The position numbers and the translations under genes are program-made. Source: Chitinophaga rhizosphaerae (GTDB taxonomy: Bacteria > Bacteroidota > Bacteroidia > Chitinophagales > Chitinophagaceae). Taken from it: DNA of 64,000 nt. This document shows, piece by piece, positions 34,659-43,797 of the stretch (position 1 is the stretch's first letter; each line of letters begins with the position of its first letter). The notes beneath the pieces are model-generated. The model did no database searches and had not been told where the DNA came from. It saw nothing but the letters and a program-made list of their open reading frames with translations. The stretch is from positions 62,001 through 126,000 of the forward strand of contig NZ_RXLO01000004.1 of NCBI RefSeq assembly GCF_003958645.1, read 5' to 3'.

Positions 34659-37357
34659 CAGGATTTGGTCAGGAACTCGTCCAGGTTCAATAATGCGTTG
34701 GCCACGATGGTGAGGGCGGCCAGGTGTGCTTTTTCTTTCTCGGGGAATTGGCGCATGTTCAGGGAATCCGCGGCGACGGGGTCCTTTTTGTATTGATCCA
34801 GCGCCTGGCGGTAGAGCTTTTCCAGCACGGCCGTTTTAGCGTCGGTGATGTCTTTGTGCATCGCCAGTTGATATCCCCGTTTGATGCAGGCTTTGGCATC
34901 GCTGCCGCCATCTTTCCCCATCCGTTCCGCCAGCGTGCGCGCAGCCTCCATGAACACGGGATCGTTGAGCGTCGTTAACGCCTGCAATGGTGTATTGGTA
35001 CGGATGCGGCGCTGGAGGCAAACCTCGCGGCTGCTGCCGTCGAATGTAATGGCGGAAGGATATGGACTGGTACGCCGCAGGAACGTGTAGACGCCGCGGC
35101 GGTGCTGGTTCCCGTTTTCGGAAGTCTTCCAGCTGTCTCCGCTGTACACCGTCATCCACACGCCTTCGGGCTGCAAGGGCATTACGGCGGGGCCGTTCAT
35201 GGTTAGGTTGAGCAGTCCGCTCACGGCCAGCGCCTGGTCGCGCACCTGCTCTGCCGATAGGCGGAAGCGGGGGCCACGGGCGAGGAGGCGGTTGGCAGGA
35301 TCTTTCTCCTGTAACTCCGGGCTGCTTTTCGAATCGCGGCGATAGGCGGAGGAAAGTACGATTTCGCGGAGCATGGATTTCACGCTCCATTTATGTTTAT
35401 GAACGAATTGATAAGCGAGGTAATCGAGGAGCTCTGGGTGTGATGGGGCAAAACCCTGCGTGCCGAAATCTTCCAGCGTTTCCACGAGCCCGATGCCGAA
35501 AAGCTGCTCCCACAGCCGGTTCACCATCACGCGGCTCGTGAGCGGGTTCTTCGGATCGGTGATCCACTGGGCCAGGCCCAGCCGGTTGCGCGGCGCGCCT
35601 TCGGGGAAGGGGTTGAGCGATCCCGGCGTGGCGGGCTGCACCTGCGGGCCGTGCACGAGCCAGTTGCCCCTTTCGAAAACATAAGTAGGACGGAACAGAT
35701 CGGGCGTATTCTCCACCATGATCGGCAAACCGTCGAGAGATGCGTTCACGAGCTGCATGAACTTCGCTTCCATTTCCTTATATCCGGGCTGGCCTTTACC
35801 GGGCAGATCGTGCCGGAAAGCCATCCATTCCACGCCGGCCACGGAATGCATGGGGTCTATCGCCGGGTTGCGGAAGATAAAGAAGAGATCGTGGCGGCCA
35901 GCGAGCGGCTTCAACGGCACCGGCAACACGCTGCTCCCTTTCGGAAGTTCGATATTGGCTACCACAGGGCCTTTCAGACTGTCGGCCCGGATCTCCAGGC
36001 GACCTCCGCCCGACCAGTACCGCAGCAGCAGCGTGGTGGCTTCGTTGAGCGGCACGTTTTTCATCCGGCAGCTGCCGCCGTTGCGGATGCTGATGTATTT
36101 GGTATCGGCGAGCTCGCCGTTGATGAATTGATCGGCGTCGTGGGCATGTACTTTCGGTTCGAGCGCGCGGAGGAAATCTTCCGTGTCTTTTACCTGCGAA
36201 GCGTTCCCGTATTGCGTCACCCATTTGGAAACCGCGTCTACTTCCTTGCGTTGCAAGCTATCGTAGAACCGGAGCCGGGGATATTCGCCCGGGGTGTCTT
36301 CGTCGCGGGTATTATTGAGGAAGGCCATTAATTTATAATAGTCTTCGAAATGGAACGGATCGTAGGGGTGGGCATGACATTGCACGCAGGCGATGGTGGT
36401 GCCCTGCCATACTTCCATGGTGGTGTTGACGCGGTCGATGATGGCCGCGGTGCGGAACTCTTCGTCCTGCGTGCCCCCTTCATCGTTATTCATGGTGTTG
36501 CGATGGAAGGCGGTGGCGATGTATTGGTCCTGCGTGGGGTTCGGAAGGAGGTCTCCGGCGAGCTGGTCAATAGTGAATTCATTGAACGGCATGTCTTTGT
36601 TGAACGCCTGGATCACCCAGTCGCGGTACCGCCAGAAATCGCGGCGGGAGTCTTTTTCGTAGCCTTTGGTGTCGGCGTACCGGGCGAGGTCGAGCCACAT
36701 GGACGCCCATTTTTCTCCGAACTGCGGTGAGGCGAGGAGGGAGTCAACCATTTTAGCGTAGGTTTCTTCGCTGAAACTTTTGCTGAAAGCGGCGGTGCGG
36801 GCTTCCGAGGGCGGGATGCCGATGATATCGAGGGAGAGCCTGCGCAGGAGGGTTTGCGGGTCTGCCTGCGGAGCGGGATCGAGGTTTTCGTCGTCGAGTT
36901 TATCGTTGATGAACTGGTCGATGGTGGCGCCGGCGGCGGGCGGTTTGGGGGAAACGTAGGCCCAATGCTCGCCCCATTCGGCACCCTGTTCTACCCAGCG
37001 GGTGAGGATGTCGATTTCATCCTTTGAGAGCGGTGCGGCTTTGAGGGGCATTCGCTCTTTAGGGTCTTTGGCGTGGAGGCGGCGGATGAATTCCGAGGCG
37101 CTGGCGTCTCCGGGAACGATGGCGGGTTTGCCGCTTTTGGTGACGCCGAGGGCTTCTTCGCGGAAGAGCACACTGAATCCGCCGCTTTGCTTCACGCCGC
37201 CATGGCAGCTGATGCAATGCTTGTTAAGGATGGGCTTTACTTCTGTGCTGTAATCCACTTTTTTCCCGGACCCGCATCCTCCGAGCCACATGGCGGTAAA
37301 GGGGACGAGGGCCAGGCTGGCGGGAATCCAGCGGCTGGAACGAATGGTCATTTTCAT
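34658..37357 (-). CDS. PSCyt1/DUF1549/DUF1553 lipoprotein
   Basis: This 899-residue protein has a lipoprotein leader (LVPFTAMWLGGCGSGKK). A PSCyt1 haem domain follows (CISCHGG near residue 50, VDYSTEVKPILNKH), then DUF1549 (about 140-340, DPQTLLRRLSLDIIGIPPS, NEFTIDQLAGDLLPNPT, IDRVNTTMEVWQGTTIACVQCHAHPYDP with a further CVQCH motif). DUF1553 follows at the C-terminus (NRLWEQLFGIGLVETLEDFGTQG, DQALAVSGLLN, VCLQRRIRTNTPLQALTTLNDP). It is the first gene of the operon. The pathway is unknown. The family is named from Planctomycetes. Confidence 0.9.
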   Translation of the reverse strand: MKMTIRSSRWIPASLALVPFTAMWLGGCGSGKKVDYSTEVKPILNKHCISCHGGVKQSGGFSVLFREEALGVTKSGKPAIVPGDASASEFIRRLHAKDPKERMPLKAAPLSKDEIDILTRWVEQGAEWGEHWAYVSPKPPAAGATIDQFINDKLDDENLDPAPQADPQTLLRRLSLDIIGIPPSEARTAAFSKSFSEETYAKMVDSLLASPQFGEKWASMWLDLARYADTKGYEKDSRRDFWRYRDWVIQAFNKDMPFNEFTIDQLAGDLLPNPTQDQYIATAFHRNTMNNDEGGTQDEEFRTAAIIDRVNTTMEVWQGTTIACVQCHAHPYDPFHFEDYYKLMAFLNNTRDEDTPGEYPRLRFYDSLQRKEVDAVSKWVTQYGNASQVKDTEDFLRALEPKVHAHDADQFINGELADTKYISIRNGGSCRMKNVPLNEATTLLLRYWSGGGRLEIRADSLKGPVVANIELPKGSSVLPVPLKPLAGRHDLFFIFRNPAIDPMHSVAGVEWMAFRHDLPGKGQPGYKEMEAKFMQLVNASLDGLPIMVENTPDLFRPTYVFERGNWLVHGPQVQPATPGSLNPFPEGAPRNRLGLAQWITDPKNPLTSRVMVNRLWEQLFGIGLVETLEDFGTQGFAPSHPELLDYLAYQFVHKHKWSVKSMLREIVLSSAYRRDSKSSPELQEKDPANRLLARGPRFRLSAEQVRDQALAVSGLLNLTMNGPAVMPLQPEGVWMTVYSGDSWKTSENGNQHRRGVYTFLRRTSPYPSAITFDGSSREVCLQRRIRTNTPLQALTTLNDPVFMEAARTLAERMGKDGGSDAKACIKRGYQLAMHKDITDAKTAVLEKLYRQALDQYKKDPVAADSLNMRQFPEKEKAHLAALTIVANALLNLDEFLTKS

Positions 37358-37563
37358 GATAATGGCCGTGGAGATATTTTATTGATGAATTACTGTAACG
37401 AGACGCTGCAATTTATAACGTTGAATTGCTCCCTGCACCAGGAATCTTGCTAATATCATACAAATCCATGCTAAAATCCTTTAGATTAAGCGTATTTTAT
37501 ACCCCTAATCTACAAAAAGGGAAATTGGGAAGCAAGCGGGTTTGACAAACGGCAAAAAAAGAA
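37358..37563. other. Intergenic region upstream of the DUF1549/DUF1553 operon
   Basis: AT-rich and presumably includes the operon promoter. I found no gene here. Confidence 0.35.
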
Positions 37564-37581
37564 GGGTGAAAGAATTCACCC
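37564..37581 (-). terminator. Intrinsic terminator on the minus strand
   Basis: GGGTGAA and TTCACCC form a 7-bp stem with a 4-base loop. On the minus strand it is followed, after three bases, by seven T. It sits 30 bp after a TAA that closes a short protein-like frame, so it seems to have served a decayed gene. Confidence 0.6.
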
Positions 37582-37902
37582 TCCGGTATATGCATACATT
37601 AGACATGAGACTTATTTGAGGCCGATACGGACAACGGGGCCGTTCATCTGTTCTAATTGTCCTCGGCCGGGTATTTCGGTTTCCTGTAACCCGCAGCCGG
37701 GGCGCGCAATGCGCGTCTTTGGCACTTGGGGACATGGACGTTGAAAGGCCGGCAAATCGGCTTGCTAAGGTGAGGCCGGACAACACTGAAAAATCGGCGT
37801 GCCGGCTACGGACCACAGCAGTTGTATTTAAATAGAGTGAAAATCGGGGTGTGAGGGGTGAAGCATAGAAAAAAAATATTTCGCTTTGAAATTTCACCCT
37901 TT
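37582..37902 (-). other. Gene debris on the minus strand
   Basis: A minus-strand frame ending with TAA (37612-37614) reads ...ETEIPGRGQLEQMNGP then VVRIGLK and is followed by the terminator at 37564-37581. Upstream it is interrupted by a stop and has no start codon. The family is not recognised. The stretch is probably a decayed 3' end. Confidence 0.35.
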
Positions 37903-37920
37903 AGACAGTTTTCCCTGTCT
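37903..37920. promoter_or_regulatory. Candidate operator of the HTH gene
   Basis: AGACAG (37903-37908) and CTGTCT (37915-37920) form a perfect 6-bp inverted repeat with a 6-base spacer. It lies 24 bp upstream of the HTH start codon, which fits a repressor site. Confidence 0.4.
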
Positions 37921-37944
37921 ATCTTCTCGTAACTCATATATCTT

Positions 37945-38301
37945 ATGGAAACAATCGCAAGCAGACTGAAAAATTTCATTCAGCACAAGCAGCTGAGCAC
38001 CTCCGCGTTTACCCGGATCCTGGAATACAAAAGCTGTGAGAAGATCGCGCGGCTGTTTCGAACCGAAGGTGCCAAACCGAGTGTGGACATCGTAGCGGAT
38101 ATCGCTAACCGTTTCGCAGACCTGAACATCCGGTGGTTGCTGACAGGCGAAGGCAATATGCTGGAACCCCTCACCACCAACACGTTCGCCATCACCGCCG
38201 ATAACATCCTGCGAACGGAAGCACTCGAATCCCTCCTCCTCCAAAGCCGGATGGAAGAGCCAGACATTACACATCGCCTGAGCCTCGCTCATAACATATA
38301 A
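37945..38301 (+). CDS. Phage-repressor-like helix-turn-helix protein
   Basis: This 118-residue protein has an N-terminal HTH-like domain (about 5-70, TIASRLKNFIQHKQLSTSAFTRIL..., PSVDIVADIANRFADLNIRW). The element NIRWLLTGEGNML is frequent in Bacteroidota XRE-like regulators. The C-terminal half (70-118) is short and has no peptidase domain. It is isolated, with a candidate operator just upstream and two terminator-like hairpins downstream. It may control its own expression. The target is unknown. Confidence 0.8.
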   Translation: METIASRLKNFIQHKQLSTSAFTRILEYKSCEKIARLFRTEGAKPSVDIVADIANRFADLNIRWLLTGEGNMLEPLTTNTFAITADNILRTEALESLLLQSRMEEPDITHRLSLAHNI

Positions 38302-38332
38302 CCAACCATGTCCTCCCTGTGACACCCCTATT

Positions 38333-38360
38333 AAAGGGCTGCCCTCAAAAGCAGCCCTTT
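38333..38360 (+). terminator. Intrinsic terminator of the HTH gene
   Basis: AAAGGGCTGC and GCAGCCCTTT form a 10-bp stem with an 8-base loop. Confidence 0.8.
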
Positions 38361-38547
38361 CATTTAAAACGGTGTCATTTTAAAACTTCGCGCCGCCCTC
38401 ATCCAATCGGTTGAAATCCGGAATGCCCCCCACGGCTGCCCCCGATGTGCCAAAACCCATCACCGCATTACTGAATCAAGTAATATCCCCCAACAACCCT
38501 TCCCGCTACATCTTACCCATCCATTCCTGTCACACCTATATATTAAG
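38361..38547. other. Intergenic stretch between the twin terminators
   Basis: It carries no supported gene. It lies between two similar hairpins and looks like a decayed duplicate of the 3' end of the HTH gene region. Confidence 0.3.
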
Positions 38548-38576
38548 AAGGGCTACCTCGACAGGCAGCCCTTTTC
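38548..38576. terminator. Second terminator-like hairpin, duplicate of 38333-38360
   Basis: AAGGGCT and AGCCCTT stem with a 12-base loop. The flanks resemble those of the upstream hairpin (both follow a TGTSACACC-like run), which suggests duplication. On the minus strand it may serve the SusD gene, which ends 38 bp away. Confidence 0.5.
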
Positions 38577-38613
38577 CATTGTTTACATCTAAAAAATATC
38601 ATTGAATCGAATG

Positions 38614-40146
38614 TTAATACCCCTTGTTCTGTTCCAGGTGCCCTATCCGCACGTCTTCATCCGGCACCGGCAGCAACTCGTGTTTATTGGGCTTATATCC
38701 CAAAGGCCCCAATTCCGCTTCCGCCCTGCCCCAGCGCACCAGGTCCAGGTACCGTAACCCCTCGAAGGCCAGCTCCAGCTGCCGCTCCCGGACAATCGCG
38801 TCAAAGAGCGCATCGCCCGCCGCCGTTACGTCTGCCAGCTTGGCACGCTTCCGCACCTTGTTCAACTCCGCGCGCGCACGCCCCTCGTTCCCCGCCCGGT
38901 AATACGCCTCTGCCGCCATCAGCAACACATCCGCATACCGGATCAGCCTGGTATTGGTACCGTAGTTCAAATCCGGCGTACCGTCGTCCGGGTTGGTAGT
39001 AACGGTTGAAAAGGAACCGTATTTCCGCTGGATGTACCCTTCGAAATCCCACACCGTCGGGTCGGCGAATTTGCCGCCGCCCGCTGTCAGCTCGGCTACC
39101 GAAAACATCGTCTGCTTCCTCCGCACTACATCTCCTGCGGCCACAAATGCGTCGAACAACTTCTTCTTGCCCACGTTGAATCCCCATCCGCCGTCGAGCG
39201 AATCGCCGGTCATGCGGGTATAATGTTCCTCGCGGGGGCCCATGAGCTTGATGTGGATATTGCTTTCGATCTCCCGGAAACGGTCCCACGGAAAGTTATC
39301 CCAGGTATACCGCTTCTGGTCGGTAAACGGCACTTCGAAAACACTTTCGATGCCGAACTCGCCCTTTTGCGAGAAAGCCATCGCCACGGAAGCCTCCAGG
39401 TCATATTCGCCGGAATTGATCACGTTGTTGAACTGCTCCGCCGCCAACGCCCATTTCTTCTGATACAGATACACTTTCCCCAACAGCGACTGCGCCGTCC
39501 CCTTCGAAACGCGGAACCTTTCGGCCGCCGGCAATCCGCTTCTGACGGAAAGCACCGGGATCGCTTCCTGCAGATCCTTTTCGATTTGGGCATACACTTC
39601 CGCCCGGGCAATTCGCTTCGTTTGCGTGTATTCGGATGGCTCGAGGTCTTTCAGCACCAGCGGCACATCGCCCCACAACGCCGTTAACTCCGAATAATAA
39701 TACGCGCGCAACACCTTGCTTTCGGCGATGTAACGCTTCTGCAGATCCGAAGTGCCGGCCACGCGGTTGATCACCTGGTTGGCCCGGTAAATGCCGAAGT
39801 AATTCATCCGCCATACCCATAAAATGCTCTCGCCCTGCGCGTCGTGCGTGAAGTTGTCCAATGCCTGGTAATGCGGCTGGTCGCCCGGACCGTTCCCGCC
39901 GGCGTTACTTTCGTCCGACGGCAGCGTTTTCAGCAGCAGCGGACTACCCCATCCCCAGTTATATTCCGCCTGCAGCATATCGTACGCCGCAAACGTGGCG
40001 GTGCGGGCATCGGCGTCGGTTTTATAATATCCTTCCAGCGGCATCCGGCCGGGAATGTCCTGTTCGAGGAACCCTTTCCCGCAACCCGCTCCCAACAATA
40101 GCGCCGCGCCGAGGATGATCGTATTTCGTTTCTGATTTGGTTTCAT
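38614..40146 (-). CDS. SusD/RagB-family outer-membrane lipoprotein
   Basis: This 510-residue protein has a lipoprotein leader (LLLGAGCGKGFLEQ) and the typical SusD fold: YYKTDADARTATFAAYDML, GIYRANQVINRVAG, YRAGNEGRARAELNKVRKRAKL and the closing block VRERQLELAFEGLRYLDLVRWGR. It pairs with SusC 18 bp upstream. Together they bind and import a glycan or another large nutrient. No glycosidase is present in this locus, so the substrate is unknown. Confidence 0.92.
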   Translation of the reverse strand: MKPNQKRNTIILGAALLLGAGCGKGFLEQDIPGRMPLEGYYKTDADARTATFAAYDMLQAEYNWGWGSPLLLKTLPSDESNAGGNGPGDQPHYQALDNFTHDAQGESILWVWRMNYFGIYRANQVINRVAGTSDLQKRYIAESKVLRAYYYSELTALWGDVPLVLKDLEPSEYTQTKRIARAEVYAQIEKDLQEAIPVLSVRSGLPAAERFRVSKGTAQSLLGKVYLYQKKWALAAEQFNNVINSGEYDLEASVAMAFSQKGEFGIESVFEVPFTDQKRYTWDNFPWDRFREIESNIHIKLMGPREEHYTRMTGDSLDGGWGFNVGKKKLFDAFVAAGDVVRRKQTMFSVAELTAGGGKFADPTVWDFEGYIQRKYGSFSTVTTNPDDGTPDLNYGTNTRLIRYADVLLMAAEAYYRAGNEGRARAELNKVRKRAKLADVTAAGDALFDAIVRERQLELAFEGLRYLDLVRWGRAEAELGPLGYKPNKHELLPVPDEDVRIGHLEQNKGY

Positions 40147-40164
40147 GACTGGAATGTTTGCAGG

Positions 40165-43100
40165 TTAAAAGGAGAATGAAAGGCCGAACATGGCTACCCG
40201 CGGAATGGGATACACCCCGCGATCGATACCCAGGCTGTTGTTGTCGTTACTGCCCGCCTCAGGGTCGAGCCCCTTGTATTTCGTGAAAGTGAAATAGTTG
40301 TCGAGCGAGCAATAAATCCTGGCGTTGCTGATGTGGGCGCGCTTCAGGAGCGACTGCGGGAATGTATACCCCAGCTGCAACTGACGGATGCGCATGTACG
40401 AGCCGTCCATCACCATATAATCGCTATTGTAGGCAAAGGTGCTGGCGGTGTTGGCGCCAAACCACCGGGCGTTCGTGTTCTGGGCCGTCCAGCGGTCTTC
40501 CCAGAGGAAAAGCGGGCGGTTGCCGGTGGGCCGGTCGGTACGGTTGAAACCCATCAACACGTCGTTCCCGGATTGCCCCTGCACGAGCACCAGGAAATCG
40601 ATGCCTTTATAATTGAGGCTCACCCGGCCGCCGTACACGAAATCGGGATGCGGACTGCCGATGAAATCATAATCGCCCACGGAAATGGATTTGTCGCCGT
40701 TCACGTCTACCGGCCGCGGATCGCCGGGGCGGATCACTTCGTCGGTCGCATATTGCGCTTTCCAGGCGTCGATCTCGCGCTGGGTCTGGAAGATGCCGTC
40801 GGTTTTGTACCCCCGGAAGTACCAGATGGGCATGCCTTTTTCGAACCAGGAGGCCGTCCAGCCCGTGCCCACGGTGGTCCCGGGGATGCGGTCGGTAAAT
40901 TCGTTGAGGCGCAGCACTTCATTGTCGATCGTGGTCAGATTGGCGGCGATCTCGAACTTGAGGGCGTTCTTATTGTCGTTGCGATAAGCCACTTCGAATT
41001 CCCATCCCCGGTTCCTGACATCGCCGCCATTCACGATGTGGAGCACGTTGCCGAGAAAATTGGGGACTTTGCCGGGCGTGAGCAGCCCTTTCGTCACTTT
41101 GCGGTAATAGTCGACCACAACGCTGAGCCGGCTGTCCAGCAGACCGAAGTCGGCGCCGAAATCCAACTGCTCGCTGGCCTCCCATTTGAGGTACGGGTTC
41201 TCCAGGCCCGCGGGCTCTGCGCCTACATGAAATACACCGTCCGCATCCGGGTAAGCGATACCCTGGGTGGTGATGAGCGCGTTCCAGTCGCCGATGCCGA
41301 TGTTGGCGATGCTGCCGTTCTGGCCCCAGCTGGCGCGGAGTTTCATGTAATTGAGCACATTGCTTTTCGGGAAGAAATCTTCGTTGGAAGCCACCCATCC
41401 TGCGGAAACCGACGGGAACGTGCCCCAGGTATTGGCCGGCGGCAACAGCGAGGAGCCGTCGCGGCGGATGGTGGCGTTAAAGAGATATTTGCCTTTGTAA
41501 TCGTATTGCAGGCGGCCGTAGTACGACACCAGCGATGTGCTCGTCTGGATACCGGCGATACGGTCTTGCCCGTCAGGAATATAATCGGGATAACTGAACA
41601 GCGGATCTTCGCGGAACATGCCGGAAGCCGTACCGTTTAACCGGTCGTAATTGCGGCGGAGGGCGCTCATACCGGCCATGATCGTAAGGTCGTGCTTACC
41701 GAAAGCGCGGTTGTAAGTGGCGAAGTTTTCCCATTGCCAGTTGTACCAGTTCTGATTGTTATCGACGGTACCGGGCGTGGTATTGAGGCGGTTGGCGTTC
41801 CACCAGAAAGTGGGCGTCCAGGCGTGCTGGCGTTGGAAAGCCGCGTCCAGCCCAAATCTTGAAGTGATCTTCAGTCCTTTCACGGGCGATAATTCCCCGT
41901 AAATATTGCCCACTACTTTATGCTGCGTGGTGGTGTTATGGGTAACATCGATGAGCGCCACCGGGTTGCCGGCTTCGCCGAACACGTAGTCAGACACGCC
42001 GTAGTACCGGCCTCGGGGGTCTTTGACGAGCGTATACCCTTCGTCCAGCGCCTGTTGCGCACGCGGGGAAATCTGTCCGTCGTACGCCACGGGAAACAGC
42101 GGGTCGAGCAAAATGGAGTTGTTGATAACAGAACCGAATTCGGAATCTTCCGTCACCCCGTTCCTTTTATGATAGGCGTAAGACAACCGGTTGCCGATGG
42201 TCAGCCAGGGTTTGATCTGATGATCGGAGTTGAGGCGAACGGTATAGCGGTCGAATCGGGCTTTGGCGCCGCCGATGGGGCCATCCTGGCGATACATGGT
42301 GCCACCGAGGAGGTACGACGATTTTTCGCTGCCTCCGCTGAAGTTGAGCGTGTACCGCTGCATGGGCGCGTTCTGGCTGATCTCGTCGAACCAGTCCGTC
42401 CCTTTCTTCCCTTTCCAGTCGGCCGGGTTGGGAATATCGCCGGGCGTTTCCGCGTCGGTGAGGTACTGGCTGTATTGCTCTGCGTTCATCATGGGCATGT
42501 TGTTCCTGAGCGATTGCCGGCCGTATTGCATACTGAAATCGATGCGGGGCGGCATATCTTTCCTGCCGGTTTTGGTGGTGATGATGACCACGCCGTTGGC
42601 GCCTTCGGCACCGTAAATCGCGGCCGAAGCGGCGTCTTTCAGCACTTCGATGGAAGCGATCTCGGAGGGGTCGAGGTATTCCATGCCGCCGGCACGCATC
42701 CCGTCGATGATGTACAGCGGTTCGGAGGAACCGTTGGAACCCGTACCGCGGATGCGGACGCGCATCCCGCTACCGGGAGAACCAGACACCGGCAGCACGG
42801 TAACGCCCGAAGTGCGCCCCTGCAAAGCCTGTTCCACCCGTGTAGCCGACACCGTTGCGATGTCTGCCGCTTTGATGGAAGAGATAGCGCCGGTCACAAG
42901 GCTTTTGCGTTGCGAGCCGTAACCTACTACCACGATCTCGTTGAGGGCGCGATTGCTCACGTCGAGCGTAATGTCGAAGTTGCGGTTGTTGCCGACGGTG
43001 ATTTCCCTGCTTTCGTAACCGAGGAGGGTGACGTGGAGCACGTTGCCGGGCGTAACATCCAGGGCAAAGCGCCCATCGCCGTCGGTAGTGGCGCCGCGGG

Positions 43101-43677
43101 TTTCGCCTTTCACCTGGATGGATACGCCGGGCAGCGGCGATCCGTTTTCCCCGTCGCTGATCTTGCCCTGGATGCGCACCTTGCGCACGGTATCTGTCAC
43201 GGTTCCCGCGAAACCCGCCGCACTGGCGCCACTCACCCGCATGATCGGATGGGAGGCCGGTTCAGAATTGGCAGGTTGCGGGTGGATGGGCGTTTCCATC
43301 TTCGGGCGGGGGGATTTTTCGCCCAGGGGCACGATGGCCCAGGTATTGGGCTGGACAGACTGCGCCTGCAAACCATGTGGATGCAACAATGCCTGGAGCA
43401 TTTCTTCCACATCGTCGAAATCGGAAGGTTTGAAATTTACTTTGACCTTGGGCAGTTTGCGGGATTCGTACAGCAGGTCTACTTTATATGTTTTGTGGAT
43501 CTCCTTCAGCAGCTGTTCGAGCGTTTTTTGCTGCCTGGAAGCATTGCCTCCCGGCCGCACATGATGCGGAGCGCCGCTGTTCGCAGCCAGGTCCTGCCCG
43601 CCGGCAAACGCCAGGGAGGAACCGGCCGCGAAGGCAGCTGCCAGCAAAGTGGTCCGCAACAAATTGTTCGCTTGCAT
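40165..43677 (-). CDS. SusC-like transporter with STN signalling domain
   Basis: This 1170-residue protein has a signal peptide (1-25). An STN (secretin/TonB N-terminal) domain follows (about 50-120, LEQLLKEIHKTYKVDLLYESRKLP). Then come the carboxypeptidase-like domain (VRIQGKISDGENGSPLPGVSI), the plug (GAISSIKAADIATV, NGVVIITTKTGRKDM) and the barrel, ending VAMFGLSFSF. The STN domain contacts the neighbouring FecR protein and transfers a signal to the ECF sigma factor. The barrel imports the substrate captured by SusD. The gene lies 120 bp after FecR. Confidence 0.93.
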   Translation of the reverse strand: MQANNLLRTTLLAAAFAAGSSLAFAGGQDLAANSGAPHHVRPGGNASRQQKTLEQLLKEIHKTYKVDLLYESRKLPKVKVNFKPSDFDDVEEMLQALLHPHGLQAQSVQPNTWAIVPLGEKSPRPKMETPIHPQPANSEPASHPIMRVSGASAAGFAGTVTDTVRKVRIQGKISDGENGSPLPGVSIQVKGETRGATTDGDGRFALDVTPGNVLHVTLLGYESREITVGNNRNFDITLDVSNRALNEIVVVGYGSQRKSLVTGAISSIKAADIATVSATRVEQALQGRTSGVTVLPVSGSPGSGMRVRIRGTGSNGSSEPLYIIDGMRAGGMEYLDPSEIASIEVLKDAASAAIYGAEGANGVVIITTKTGRKDMPPRIDFSMQYGRQSLRNNMPMMNAEQYSQYLTDAETPGDIPNPADWKGKKGTDWFDEISQNAPMQRYTLNFSGGSEKSSYLLGGTMYRQDGPIGGAKARFDRYTVRLNSDHQIKPWLTIGNRLSYAYHKRNGVTEDSEFGSVINNSILLDPLFPVAYDGQISPRAQQALDEGYTLVKDPRGRYYGVSDYVFGEAGNPVALIDVTHNTTTQHKVVGNIYGELSPVKGLKITSRFGLDAAFQRQHAWTPTFWWNANRLNTTPGTVDNNQNWYNWQWENFATYNRAFGKHDLTIMAGMSALRRNYDRLNGTASGMFREDPLFSYPDYIPDGQDRIAGIQTSTSLVSYYGRLQYDYKGKYLFNATIRRDGSSLLPPANTWGTFPSVSAGWVASNEDFFPKSNVLNYMKLRASWGQNGSIANIGIGDWNALITTQGIAYPDADGVFHVGAEPAGLENPYLKWEASEQLDFGADFGLLDSRLSVVVDYYRKVTKGLLTPGKVPNFLGNVLHIVNGGDVRNRGWEFEVAYRNDNKNALKFEIAANLTTIDNEVLRLNEFTDRIPGTTVGTGWTASWFEKGMPIWYFRGYKTDGIFQTQREIDAWKAQYATDEVIRPGDPRPVDVNGDKSISVGDYDFIGSPHPDFVYGGRVSLNYKGIDFLVLVQGQSGNDVLMGFNRTDRPTGNRPLFLWEDRWTAQNTNARWFGANTASTFAYNSDYMVMDGSYMRIRQLQLGYTFPQSLLKRAHISNARIYCSLDNYFTFTKYKGLDPEAGSNDNNSLGIDRGVYPIPRVAMFGLSFSF

Positions 43678-43797
43678 ATCGTTGGAATTTTAAAATGGGT
43701 GAAACAATTTTGGTTGACAGTAATTTCCCATCCGGCCTGCGCATGGCAAACCGTTACTTCTGCAGAAGCTGTTACGTTTACTGATATCTTAAAAAAA

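Noticed and set aside
37505..37897. 130-codon minus-strand frame
   Set aside because: It starts with GTG and has no family. The only protein-like part (ending VVRIGLK) is in a different frame, so I kept that as debris and not this ORF.
38302..38613. Possible CRISPR-like repeats from two similar hairpins
   Set aside because: Only two units, each a terminator, with no regular spacers.
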